64,000 nucleotides of DNA from Sordariomycetes sp. S80-01Y (taxonomy: Eukaryota > Ascomycota > Sordariomycetes): contig JAXQJY010000026.1 in the NCBI GenBank assembly GCA_037042185.1, positions 1,054,001-1,118,000 on the forward strand. The letters are read 5' to 3'. The position numbers were made by a program, and so were the translations under genes. The notes beneath the pieces were generated by a model. It did not search any database. It was given only the letters and a program-made list of their open reading frames with translations, and was not told the DNA's origin. Of this stretch, positions 44,192-54,886 are shown one piece after another. The first letter of the stretch is position 1, and every line of letters begins with the position of its first letter.

Positions 44192-45654
44192 CGTGGTCGA
44201 GCGAGCAAATCTGGGGCCGAGAGGTCGCAAGTGATTCGTGGGAGCAAGTCGAACCCAGGGTTCGAGGTTCGGAGGATATCGATTGATCAAACCGCCTCAA
44301 GGAGGAGCAACGGCAGCTGATCAAGGGGCCGGCTACCGACCCTAACAAGGGATCCAGGTCCGTGAAGAATGCGACAACAGTCCCGCGTTCGTGCAGCGCA
44401 TCGAAGGGACCATGTATTGATTCGCAGGAGTCGGCGTTGGTTCCAGGTTCCAAGTCCCAGGCTGGAGATGTCGGCGGAGGGAGGAGGGGCGCTAGGGAGC
44501 GGAAGCGAAACAGGAGCAGGCCGGTTAATGCGTGCGTCGTCCAAGGGGAGGGCCGAGTCATGCAACCCTCTGCGACTGCCTCAGGGGTCGATGTGCGGTC
44601 GTGATGGTGGCAGTCGCGGACGTTGGGCGATGTTTGCTGGGCGAGGTGGGAGAGATGACAAAGTCGGGCCCGGGATGCAGCAGCGGCAGACGTCGTTCCT
44701 CCAGTCCTGGTGATTGATGCAACTGAGCAATGAGAGACGAGCAGCACCGCCCGGGGAGTCGCAGGTGGGCGCCGGGCGGCAGATTCAAGACATTGGCGCT
44801 TACCCCGTTTGGAGACTAGCCGCTTGATGACTCAGCTGGCTCCCGGCCCCAGTGCCAACCACCTGATGCGTGCTCAGTACTCCAACGCAACCAGCAGGCC
44901 GGGCAGCAATTCGATCTCTTCCCAGGCTTCGCTCCCTGCTTTAGCTGACCAGAGCTTGTCACTTGAAAGCTTCAGGCAGGTTGCATACCAGCATCGGACG
45001 AATCACATTGACCCTGGGGAAACGCAAGCGCGGTCCTTCCACCAGCCGGTCATAGCATTCCGAGGGCCTCTGCATCACATCATAGACTTGAGTCCGCCAT
45101 TTAAGGTCCGTAGGTTCACTGCTGCGAGAGAGCAGAGCACCCAGTGTCACTGGTTTCACGGACGTTGCACCATTCTTCTACTTGGCATCACTCTAGGAGG
45201 CCCCGGACCGCGGTCAGTCGCCACCAGTCAAACGTGGCTATATCGGCCATGCGATTGAGATGATCGTCGAAGCCGCCATCGCAATCCTTTTGCAATCCGC
45301 ATGGCAAGGGTTGCCAGATCAAGCATCAGCATCTGTAGAGTTGCCTATTCGGGCAATTGGGAGCGCCCCTCATGATGGCTCCAAGCTGGAGACGCCGGTT
45401 TTGCACCACGCTACCCCATCTAGCAGCATCTGGAGCCCGCGGTAGTGGCGCCCAGGAACCACTTCCAAGCCGCCAAACCCCGTGGGAGACCAAATTCGCG
45501 GTAGGTGTGTAAATGAAGAAAAGCGAAGCGCTCCGGGTGTCGTTGGGACCGATAGGTTTTGCTTATAAGTTGCAGGGCTTCCTCGACTTCCAGACCTGTC
45601 GTGTGGCTATATTTCAAGTTTCGCACATCTCACAGAGTACCGTCTGCACTCATC
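44192..45654. other. 1.46-kb divergent interval
   Basis: Between the F-box gene and the sugar-type MFS gene, transcribed outward. Open frames (220 aa minus, 149 aa plus) have no motif and no suitable ATG context. Probably two promoters and leaders. Confidence 0.5.
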
Positions 45655-47350
45655 ATGCGTTCCTGGCTCGGCAGAGGCAAGAGCCTCCAATTTGGTATCA
45701 CTGTCTGCTGTCTGGTGGCCTTTATCCTTTACGGTTACGAGCAGGGTGTTTTCGGCCCCATCATCTTGAACGAGAACTGGTTGGATCAGTTCAATCATCC
45801 ATCTGACTCGCAGACGGGCATCATCGTTTCCTGCTATAACCTGGGGTGTCTGCTGGGATGTTTTGGTGGGTTGCCTGTCCGTGCTACCTACCAGAGTCGA
45901 GCTTACTGTCGCTAGTCGCATTCTTCGTTGGCGAGAAACTCGGCCGCCGTCGCATGATATGGCTGGCCATGGCCATTGTCGTCATAGGTACCGCTCTGCA
46001 GACTTCAGCGTTCAATGTCGGTCATCTCGTGGTTGGACGCATCGTCACCGGCATGGGCACTGGCCTCAAGACATCGACTGTTCCCATGTACCAGTCGGAG
46101 CTCTGCCCTCCCACCTCTCGCGGTCGTCTTGTTTCTGCAGAGGTCTGCTTCGTGGGGGTTGGTATTGTTTTTGCGTACTGGTTTAACTTTGTGAGCGTCT
46201 CTTGCCGCGGGCCAACCTTCGGGCTAACACGTCTAGGGCATGAGCTTCGTTGACGGCCCCATCGCTTGGCGCCTACCCATCGCTTTGCAGGCTATCTTCG
46301 CCATCGGCGTGATATTCCTGGTGTTTGGTCTCCCTGAATCGCCACGATGGCTTTACAACAACGGCCGTGAACGCGAGGCCGTTGATGTCTTGTGCGCCGT
46401 CTACGACAAGGAGCCGACGGACGACTTCATCATGGCCGAGCGCACCGCCATCGCTCAGGCCATCGAGCTGGAGCACATGGAGTTTCAGAGGAAGAAGAGC
46501 TTCTTCGACGTCTTCCGCAAGGATCTGGTCCGCACGAGGTACAGGGTGTTTCTGGCGTGGTTCATCCAGTTCATGAACCAGGCCAGCGGGTGCAACATGG
46601 TGGTCTACTACGCTCCGACGCTTCTGGTGCAGAGCGTTGGGATGTCTACGCAGATGAGCCAGATCATTGCAGGATGCATCAACTTGATGTTCCCCATTGG
46701 ATCGGCCGTGCCGTCCTTCCTCCTCGACAGGATGGGGCGTCGCAAGACCATGATGTGGGGGTGCGCCGGCATGGGTATCTCGATGCTGTTCGTGGCAGCG
46801 TTGCTGTCCCAGGCTGACGGCGGGCAGAGTGTGCGCGGTACCAACTTTGCCTCAGCTTCCGTAGCCTTCTTCTTTGTCTTCCTCTTTGTGTTTGGTCTCA
46901 GGTGAGCCGGTCTTGAATCCCGCAACATGCGTGGTGCGCTAACGTCTCGCCAGCGTCAACTGTGTCCCTTGGGTCTACGTCCCCGAGATACTGCCCCTGG
47001 ACGCCCGCACTCGCGGGACCGCTATCGGAGTGAGCAGCAACTGGCTCTGGAATTTCACCGTGGTGATGATCAGCCCGATCATCATCAACCGCCTGGCATG
47101 GAAGGCGTATCTGATCTTCATGGCCACTAACATCGCCTTTGTGCCGATTGTCTACTTCCTGTACCCGGAGACGGGCAATCTGCGGCTCGAGGACGTGGAC
47201 TTCATCTTCTCGGATGGCGACAACCCTGTCAAGGTTGCGCGGGAGATGAGCAAGAGGATCAGACAGGGCCTGGAGCCAACCAACAGCGCGGAAACGGGTT
47301 TGGGGAAGAAGAGTGCTGATGTCGAAGCAGTGGACACGGTGGAGGGCTAG
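45655..47350 (+). CDS. MFS sugar-type transporter
   Basis: Proton symporter of the sugar porter family in the plasma membrane. Exons 45655-45865, 45916-46190, 46237-46901 and 46954-47350 give 515 aa. Family signatures are YGYEQGVFGPIIL in TM1, GEKLGRRRM (loop 2-3), GRIVTGMGTGLKTSTVPMYQSELCPPTSRGRLV-type TM4-5 block, PESPRWLYNNGRE after TM6, DRMGRRKT (loop 8-9), VPWVYVPEILPLDARTRG and the terminal PETGNLRLEDVD. It resembles the hexose, disaccharide and quinate-type carriers of filamentous fungi, and the TM7 block reads FMNQASGCNMVVYYAPTL rather than QQxxGxN. Substrate not assignable. Its start is ATG at 45655 (MRSWLGRGKSLQFG). Confidence 0.92.
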
Positions 47351-47857
47351 AAGTCGTGCATATCCGTTAGTATCCGGTTCTGTGTATATTAAACCTGGTC
47401 AGCTCGCCGGTGGCCTGTCCGGTCGACGTCCGGATCTCCATGGATCTGTCTCGGCATGGACCGCCGAAGCGCCAGCACCAGCACAACATGTAGAATTGCC
47501 GAGCGGCAACCAGCAAGGGATGCAAATGCGGAGAAGACGGTGGAAGAGGCGTCGGACCATTTCAGCGAGATGAGCCAATGGACAGCCCGCAATTGGGGAT
47601 GACCTCGGGGCGGGCTGGACGACGCCCTCGCCAGCGTCCGATGTCGGTCCCCGCCGCAGCGATCCGCCCACTCCGTGCACCGGAGGCGATGCTATTTCCA
47701 ATCTCCATAAAGCGTGGACTGGCACTGTTTTTTACTTCTGCCCCAATCGTCATCTCGCTTCCCTTCCCCTCCTTCGTCTCAATTGCCTTGCCAAGTTTCC
47801 CTACTTTGGCCTTCATCTCTCTGCGCATCCGTTGCATCACGGCAAGAAACCGTCACC
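47351..47857. promoter_or_regulatory. promoter region of 3-isopropylmalate dehydratase
   Basis: Same-strand gap. The last 110 bp are strongly C/T-rich (CTTCCCTTCCCCTCCTTCG and similar), typical of highly expressed fungal housekeeping genes, ending in the Kozak-like CGTCACCATG. No open frame supported. A Leu3-type CCGG-N4-CCGG site was not found. Confidence 0.5.
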
Positions 47858-50449
47858 ATGCCCGGCGCCGTCTCTGCCCCGCAGACCCTCTACGACAAGG
47901 TGCTGCGCGACCACACAGTCGACGAGAAGGACGACGGCACAATTCTGCTGTACATCGGTCAGCAACCGTCCAGCTGCGTACTTTGGGGGGGCATCGCACA
48001 GACTAACGCGTATCACCAGACCGTCATCTCGTCCATGAAGTGACGTCGCCTGTAAGATCCCCCGCCCCCCAAATCCTGCCCCGCGATGCTGCGGACGGCC
48101 AAGCAATGGAGGGGCATCATCGTGCTGACTATGCCGACAGCAAGCGTTCGAGGGTCTCAAGAATGCTGGCCGCAAGGTCCGCAGACCCGACTGCACCCTC
48201 GCGACGAGCGACCACGTGAGTCCCCAACTTCCCACCTGCGCTTCTTCAGGGACATCCCATCCGACCGGAGGCTGACCGGCGCAGAACGTCCCCACGAGCA
48301 ATCGCAAGAACTTCACCGACGTCGCCTCCTTCATCGACGACGCCGACTCGCGCACGCAATGCGTCACCCTCGAGCAGAACGTCCGCGACTTCAACCTGAC
48401 CTTTTTCGGCCTCGATGATGACCGCCAGGGCATCGTCCACATCATCGGTCCCGAGCAGGGCTTCACCCTCCCCGGCACCACCGTCGTCTGCGGTGACAGC
48501 CACACCTCGACCCACGGCGCCTTCGGTTCCCTGGCCTTCGGCATCGGTACTAGCGAGGTCGAGCACGTCCTGGCCACGCAGACTCTCATCACTAAGAGGA
48601 GTAAGAACATGAAGGTCCAGGTCGACGGCGAGCTGGCGCCTGGCGTCAGCTCAAAGGACATCATCCTGCACATCATCGGCCAGATCGGCACGGCGGGCGG
48701 CACAGGCGCCGTCATCGAGTTCTGCGGCTCCGCCATACGGAGCCTGAGCATGGAGGCCAGGATGTCGATTTGCAACATGTCCATCGAGGCCGGTGCGAGG
48801 GCCGGCATGATCGCCCCGGATCAGATCACATTTGACTACCTCAAGGGCAAGCCCCTGGCCCCCAAGTACGACAGCCCCCAGTGGAAGCGCGCCGTGCAGT
48901 ACTGGTCTACCCTCAAGTCCGACGACGGCGCCAAGTTCGACAAGGAGATCTACATCAACGCCCAGGACATCCCCCCCACCGTCACCTGGGGTACCTCGCC
49001 GCAGGACATCGTGCCTATCACCGGCGTCATCCCCGGCCCCGACGACTTCTCCGACGCCGACAAGAAGGACGCTTGCAAGCGCGCGCTCGAGTACATGGGC
49101 CTCACAGCCGGCGTGCCCGTCGAGGACGTCGTCGTTGACAAGGTCTTCATCGGGTCCTGCACAAACGCCCGCATCGAGGATCTGCGCGCCGCAGCCAGGA
49201 TAGTCAACGGCAAGAAGGTCGCTTCCAACATCAAGCGCGCCATGATCGTCCCTGGCTCTGGCCTCGTCAAGAAGCAGGCTGAGTCTGAGGGTCTGGACAA
49301 GATCTTCGAGGACGCTGGGTTCGAGTGGCGCGAGGCTGGTTGCTCCATGTGTCTCGGCATGTAAGTTGCCCTTCTCCCGTCCGCGGTCTTGGCCGGACTT
49401 TAACTGACAAGCCTAGGAACCCTGACATTCTCTCTCCCAAGGAGCGCTGCGCCTCGACGTCAAACCGCAACTTCGAAGGCCGTCAAGGCGCCGGCGGCCG
49501 CACCCACCTCATGTCCCCCGTCAGCGCCGCCGCCTGCGCCATCGTCGGCAAGCTTGCCGACGTGCGCAAGGTAGCCGGCACGACCAACGTCTCCCCCGTC
49601 AAGGCCGAGCCCCAAATCGCGGTCGAGGACCCGACCACAGACGACATCTCCTCGGACGAGGACCTCGACAAGGTCATGGACGTCCCCGAGGATGAGAGCG
49701 CCGAGACCGGTGCGCCAGCCACATCTGCCGGCATGCCCAAGTTCGAACAGCTCAAGGGCATCGCCGCGCCCTTGGAGCGGTCAAACGTCGACACCGACGC
49801 CATCATCCCCAAGCAGTTCCTCAAGACCATCAAGCGCTCCGGGCTCGGCACCGCGCTCTTCTACCAGTGGCGCTACGACTCCGACACCAAGGCCGAGAAG
49901 CCAGACTTCATCCTCAACAAGGAGCCCTACCGGTCCTCCAAAATCCTCGTCGTGACGGGCCCCAACTTCGGCTGCGGCTCCTCCCGCGAGCACGCCCCCT
50001 GGGCCCTCCTCGACTTCGGCATCCGGTGCATCATCGCCCCCAGCTTCGCCGACATCCACGAGACGAACCTCTACAAGAACGGCATGCTGCCCATCACCCT
50101 CGCGCAGGAGCCCCTCCAGAAGGTTGCCGACGAGGCCCGCGCCGGCCGCGAGGTGGAGATTGACCTCCCCGCGCAGACCATCAAGGCCGCCGACGGCAGC
50201 GTCCTCACCGAGTTCGACGTCGAGCCTTTCAAGAAGCACTGCCTCATCAACGGGCTCGACGACATCGGCCTGACGACGCAGATGGAGAAGCAGATCCGCG
50301 CCTTCGAGAAGAGGAGGACCCAGAACACGCCGTGGCTGGACGGCAGCGGCTATCTCAGGCGGGACAGGCAGGGGCCGGTCAAGGTCGAGGCCGTGCCGGT
50401 GCCCAAGACGAATCGGGGGGACGTCAAGGGGGATCCCATGGAGTGGTGA
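47858..50449 (+). CDS. leu1: 3-isopropylmalate dehydratase
   Basis: Fused [4Fe-4S] isomerase of leucine synthesis, 2- to 3-isopropylmalate. Exons 47858-47957, 48020-48051 (32 bp), 48141-48215, 48285-49360 and 49417-50449 give 771 aa, the usual fungal fusion of LeuC and LeuD. LeuC part: [20 protein letters not shown], and the three cluster cysteines in [11 protein letters not shown] and [12 protein letters not shown]; intron 4 splits the Met codon in the latter. An acidic linker ([19 protein letters not shown]) joins the LeuD swivel domain, with [14 protein letters not shown] and [15 protein letters not shown]. The 56-bp intron 4 has donor GTAAGT. All expected residues are present. The mini-exon of 32 bp is fixed by phase ([11 protein letters not shown]). 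Confidence 0.97.
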
Positions 50450-51030
50450 TAATTACGCGTAATGTGTATGATGATGAATGAAAAGTTTCTCGCGTTCAAA
50501 TTGGTCTCTGCTCCCCGGCGATGTCGCTTCTGCTCTTGTGATTCTCTGATGCCGCGCCCCTTTACCCCTGCATAAAGGGGCTGGCTACCCTGCGGCGTCG
50601 CTCACTTGCCTTGTTCCCCCCACAGACACGCGTATGTCTGCTCGTAGACTATCTGTATCGAATGTTTATAACTGATTATATCGAACGATGGCAATTCTAG
50701 TTTTGTTTCGCGTAGGAGGGCTTTGTTCTTCACTCGTGTCACTCGTGCTGTCATGGTAATAGTCGAGACTCAGTTACCGTTTACTCCCACCCAGTAAGAG
50801 CACCAAACTTAACGACACATTCTGAACTACAGACCGCCATGCGCAAAAGATATTCAAAACCAAGCCGTCTATTGATGATCACTTTTATACAAGAGTTCCG
50901 TTGCCCAAGGTCATTTCTCGTATCCAACCGGTCGCTGTGGTCGGCACTCTTACATACATCCAACAACGTCGCCCGTCGTCCACCCTCGTTGCAGAGATGC
51001 GATGTCCTCTACAAGGCTCTCCGCTCGACC
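50450..51030. other. convergent 3' flanks
   Basis: AT-richer spacer between the convergent isopropylmalate dehydratase and ZIP genes. Presumed 3' untranslated regions; no gene seen. Confidence 0.6.
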
Positions 51031-52384
51031 CTAATGGTGATGCCCAAACTGCGTGAGAAGAGGCAGCAGCATCCCCGCCATCGTGGCCAACGTGTCCCTC
51101 ATCTGCGGGCCCTTGGGCTCTCGCTGCCGGGGCGGACCGTCTCCGTACCCGTTGGCCTGGGAGTGATCATGGCCGTGGGAGTGGGCGTCTTCCTGCATGG
51201 CGTGCATGGCCACGTACCTGTCCTCGTTAGCGCCAAGCTCGTCCAGCACGCAGACACGACTTACAAGAACGTCCCGCCGGAGAACAGCAGAAGCATGCCC
51301 GTCCAGTGCCTGCTTTCCGCACCGCCGCCGCCACCTCCCATGAGCTTCACGAGCAGCCACGTTGCCACGGCCCCAAAGGGCGCCGCCAGGCTGAAGACGA
51401 TCAAATGCCCACGCGCGGCACGCTTGCTCAGCCCCTGTCTCAGCAACACGCTCGTCAGCCCGAAGGCGGCGGGGGCCTTGTGGATCATGATGGCCACAAA
51501 AATTACAAAGGACATCTTCATGTCCTCGGTGCTGCTGCTCGCGCCCATTGCGATGCCGTCCGCAGCGGCGTGGATGACCAAGCCGAGGGTGGTCGCGAGG
51601 GAGCGGGCTTTGCGGGGCGTCGGGGCCAGGGAGCCCATGAGGCCGGCGTTTTCCTCGTCGGTGGGTTGTGAGGGCGAGGAGAGGTCGTTGAGGGAGACGT
51701 GGTGGGTCGTGGGCGCGGGCGGGTGGAGGGACTCGGTCGCGTGCTTAGGGAGGCGGTCGATGAGGAACATGAGCACGAAGCCCAAGATCAGACTGATGCC
51801 GATCTCGAAGGAGGGAAACTCAGAGTGCTCGTCATCGTCGTGGTCGTGATCGTGGTCGTGCTCTTCCTCCGGCAGCACGGGGACATCCTGATCCCGTCGT
51901 CCCAGCTTCGTCGCAATGCTGCCAAGATCCTGGTCGTTTTCCCAGCCGACCCCTTCACCGTCAAAGGCCGGCGCAGCTATTCTCAGACTTGCGGCTATCT
52001 GGTCGACCTGCTGCGGCGTGCTGGCCAGGGGGCTGCGCTTCGCGACCGTGCGCACCCGGTGGATGTGCGCACCCTCTCCGGCCGGCGACACGGTTGCGCC
52101 GATGCCCTCGGGGATGATGACGATGAGCGACGTCCCTACCAGGACACCGACGCCGAGGGAGGAGAGGAAGCGCAGCTGGGAGTTGGATAGGGTAAATGAG
52201 AGCGGGAGGGCGCCGGCGAGGAAGGATCTATCGCGTGTGTCAGTGGCTGTTGGCGGTCAATGGCCGGCTGCAACGTACGCTAATGCCATCACCAGCTGTG
52301 CGCGCGGTTAGCTGTTGCTCCCAATGTGAAGACGACGATCCGGAAGCTTACGCATAGCCCGAGGAGGAGCAAGATCCCGCCCAT
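51031..52384 (-). CDS. ZIP-family zinc transporter (ZIP9/ATX2-like)
   Basis: Divalent-metal transporter moving zinc or manganese into the cytosol, probably from a secretory compartment. Exons 52384-52352, 52295-52279 (17 bp), 52227-51265 and 51217-51031 give 399 aa. TM1 (GGILLLLGLCLVMALASFLAG) is spread over three exons. The second segment reads LRFLSSLGVGVLVGTSLIVIIPEG. A metal-binding loop with alternating His-Asp (EEEHDHDHDHDDDEHSEF) lies before TM3. The core metal site is in LVIHAAADGIAMGAS and in FVAIMIHKAPAAFGLTS, the H-x3-D and H-K-x-P motifs of the SLC39A9 subgroup. The C-terminus is His-rich (HSHGHDHS, FGHHH). The 17-bp exon is fixed by phase. Confidence 0.9.
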
Positions 52385-52951
52385 TGTGTCGCTGGCCCGA
52401 CTTGTTCCCTGCTAAAAGGCGACTCAGGCGGGTGTGGTGCTGAAGATGCAGAGAAACAAAGCGCACCCCCTCCACCAAAGATGTGCGTCGCGGTAGAGTC
52501 TATCAAGGTGCGAGGTTGCAAGAAATGATGCTGCCCGCGGGCGCTTCAAGTTCCGAACGGGATGACGCCTCGCAGGCGACGGACCACTGGGAGGGCGAGG
52601 ATTGGTGGGCGGGTCGCTGCAGGACCCCTGCGAGATCTAGTTTCGTCTAGAAAGGGGTCGCGTTTGGAATCGCGCCGCGTCCAATGGGCGCCTCTAACAG
52701 CAGAATGCGAAGTGCTGAGTAGAATTGGAGGGGCCGCGGCCTCTGGATTTAACTTTATTAAAGAACGTGGCGTCAGCGGGACAGCGTCGAGGTCACGGCA
52801 TTAGTTCGACGTCGAACCCAACGGCTGCAAGATCGGGCCCGGTGGGGCCGTGACCTCAATTGTGACGCACTTGTCTCTCGCACCCGCCAAATCTACGAGA
52901 GGTATCCTCGCAGAACCATCCGCATTGCGGGCAGAGCGCCATGATAACGCC
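52385..52951. promoter_or_regulatory. divergent promoter, ZIP and NFKBIL1-like genes
   Basis: 567 bp between outward-facing starts. GC-rich, no TATA box. It ends in a minimal upstream frame overlapping the next start. Confidence 0.45.
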
Positions 52952-52955
52952 ATGA
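52941..52955 (+). promoter_or_regulatory. minimal uORF overlapping the main start
   Basis: ATG ATA ACG CCA TGA encodes MITP. Its stop overlaps the main ATG at 52952 in the form ATGA, so initiation of the long protein would need leaky scanning or termination-reinitiation. The transcript start is unknown. Confidence 0.5.
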
Positions 52956-54055
52956 ACGAAGCTGATCGCTCGCCCAGAAGGCGCCACATCCTCTCGTCCA
53001 TCAATCCCGAGGCTGGGGACGACCCGGAGCCGAGGCGCAAGCGAAGACGCCATTCACGGTCCCGCGACGACGAGCACAAGGAGAGGCGCGACCGTTCACG
53101 GGAGAGGGATGACCATGAGCGGAGGCGCGAGCGCAGACGGCGACGCGAGGAGAGGGAGGCTCGAGACGCGGAGCGTCATGAAGATGACAGGACGAAGCCC
53201 AGGCGCTCGAGGTTGAAGCTCAAGCACGGCCACAGCTCTTCGCGCCGTCGCTACCGCTCACGCAGCCCTCGCCAGCACGACGGGGCAGACTCTGTCCACA
53301 CGACAGGCTCCCGACATCGAAAACCCGACGAAGAGGCCGCGCGCTCACCCACACCTCCCAATCCGTACTCGTTCGACCCGCTGGACCCCGACGTCGCCTT
53401 CCGCGAATCCGTCTTCGACGCCATGGCTGATGCCGAGGGTGCCGAGTACTGGGAGGGCGTCTACGGGCAGCCCATACACAACTACGCGCCGCCAGACGGG
53501 CAGGGCGAGCTGGAGCGCATGACGGAGGACGAGTACGCCGCCTACGTGCGGCAGAAGATGTGGGAGAAGACGCACGCGGGGGTCCTCGAGGAGAGGGCCA
53601 AGAGGGAGGAGCGCAAGAAGCAGAAGGAGGCCGAGGACAGGAGGAAGAGGAAGCTGGAGAGGGAGATGGAGGAGAGCCTCCGGAGGGGCGAGGAGAGACG
53701 GGCGCGGAGAGCTGTCAAGGAGAGATGGCAGGCCTACGCCGACGGCTGGGCGGGCTGGGACGGCAAGCCGGAGAGCATACCCTGGCCGGGCACGGAGAAG
53801 GGGGCCGACGTCGACGAGAAGACGGTGCGGGCCTTCTTCGTGCAGGGCCTCCAGCTCGAGGAGCTCGGCGAGAAGGCCTTCACCGCGAAGCTGCGGGACG
53901 AGCGCGTTCGGTGGCACCCGGACAAGATCCAGCAGAGGGCCGGCGGGACGGTCGACGAGGCGACGATGCGCAACGTGACGGCCGTCTTCCAGATCATCGA
54001 CAGGCTATGGGGGGAGATGAGGGCCCAGGCGGCGCCCCGGGGCATGACGGCATGA
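52952..54055 (+). CDS. NFKBIL1-like, J-domain-like protein
   Basis: Probable nuclear protein of the NF-kappa-B-inhibitor-like 1 family, whose members associate with RNA processing. One exon, 367 aa, from the first in-frame ATG (MNEADRSPRRRHILSSINPE). Residues 25-130 are an Arg/Glu/Ser-rich RS-like region (RRRHSRSRDDEHKERRDRSR and similar). A conserved block PNPYSFDPLDPDVAFRESVFDAMADAEGA-type core is followed by a long charged coiled coil (EERKKQKEAEDRRKRKLERE). The C-terminal family motif is SIPWPG and then LRDERVRWHPDKIQQ, a J-domain-like helix containing HPD. Conserved terms IPWP and RWHPDK support the call. Three 8-bp repeats run through its stop codon. Confidence 0.75.
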   Translation: MNEADRSPRRRHILSSINPEAGDDPEPRRKRRRHSRSRDDEHKERRDRSRERDDHERRRERRRRREEREARDAERHEDDRTKPRRSRLKLKHGHSSSRRRYRSRSPRQHDGADSVHTTGSRHRKPDEEAARSPTPPNPYSFDPLDPDVAFRESVFDAMADAEGAEYWEGVYGQPIHNYAPPDGQGELERMTEDEYAAYVRQKMWEKTHAGVLEERAKREERKKQKEAEDRRKRKLEREMEESLRRGEERRARRAVKERWQAYADGWAGWDGKPESIPWPGTEKGADVDEKTVRAFFVQGLQLEELGEKAFTAKLRDERVRWHPDKIQQRAGGTVDEATMRNVTAVFQIIDRLWGEMRAQAAPRGMTA

Positions 54056-54064
54056 CGGCATGAG
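54041..54064. repeat. 8-bp tandem repeat over the stop codon
   Basis: GGCATGAC, GGCATGAC, GGCATGAG in tandem. The NFKBIL1-like gene ends inside the second copy. Loss or gain of one unit would change the C-terminal residues only slightly, since each unit holds a TGA. Confidence 0.7.
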
Positions 54065-54388
54065 GGCGCGAGGTGGGAGGATGACGACGTTTCATCGAGC
54101 TGCTGCGACGCTCCCGCCCGATGATGGAGCCCTATATCGTGCGTGGGCATACGGCGTTTCAGATATACCCAGGCGTGTTTTTGCATGGCCCCATACTCAT
54201 CGCGTTAGACAGACAGACTACGTTCACGAAATCATTGACAGACACAAGCAAATGGTCGCAGGCGTGCTTAATGTGAAATGCTGGATTTGCTTTCTCTATG
54301 CTTGATAGTAGTTGTACAAACGGCCGTAACATAAGGGTATTATTATCCGCCACGCATCTCCTCCCCCCGGCTTCCGTCAGGTCTCCAT
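54056..54388. other. convergent gap
   Basis: 333 bp between the convergent NFKBIL1-like gene and the small secreted protein gene. No gene seen; presumed 3' flanks. Confidence 0.6.
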
Positions 54389-54886
54389 CTACAGGTTAAC
54401 GAAGAGCGCGGCACCGGCGCCGAGACCCAGCAGGCCGAGGCTGACGGTCTGCATGACACCGGCATCCTCGCCGTCGCCGCCGTCGCTGTTCTCGTCAGCC
54501 CACGAGCTGGCGGACGCGATGGCCTGGTCGAAGGCGCCCGTCAGCGAGCCAAAGGCCTCGGTGGCCTGCTCCCTGGCGTCGCCCGAGGCGGTGGCGATGA
54601 GGTCCGAGTAGCTCTGCTTGGCGTCGTCGAAGGCCTGGGTGGCCGTGGCGACGAAGTCGGACCAGTTCTCTCCGCCGGCGGACTTGGCGTCGTCGACGAG
54701 GTTGTCGACGTCGTCCTGGAGGTTGTCAAAGGTGTCCTTGAAGCCGTCGCTGATGCTGTCGCCAATGTCCTTGATGTCGTCGCCGATCTCGTCGACGGTG
54801 TCACCGACGTCGTTGTCGTCGTTTTGGGCGCGGGCGACCTGACCGAAGGCGAGGAGGCCGGCGTAGGCGATGGCAGAGACCTTCAT
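54389..54886 (-). CDS. small secreted acidic protein, probably GPI-anchored
   Basis: Function unknown. One exon, 165 aa. Signal peptide MKVSAIAYAGLLAFGQVARA is followed by an acidic region of amphipathic repeats (DIKDIGDSISDGFKDTF, NLQDDVDNLVDDAKSAG) that look helical, resembling apolipoprotein- or LEA-like coils. A central Ala/Asp/Ser part has SYSDLIATASGDA. A Gly/Asp linker (SDGGDGEDAG) precedes a hydrophobic C-terminus GLLGLGAGAALFVNL, the pattern of a GPI-anchor signal. No cysteines in the mature part. A cell-surface or secreted structural role is possible; an effector role is only a guess. It has a long, gene-poor upstream region. Confidence 0.8.
   Translation of the reverse strand: MKVSAIAYAGLLAFGQVARAQNDDNDVGDTVDEIGDDIKDIGDSISDGFKDTFDNLQDDVDNLVDDAKSAGGENWSDFVATATQAFDDAKQSYSDLIATASGDAREQATEAFGSLTGAFDQAIASASSWADENSDGGDGEDAGVMQTVSLGLLGLGAGAALFVNL

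Noticed and set aside
44085-44747. 220-aa minus-strand frame upstream of the F-box gene
   Set aside because: Its head has no ATG and it overlaps the F-box start in another frame; probably leader sequence.
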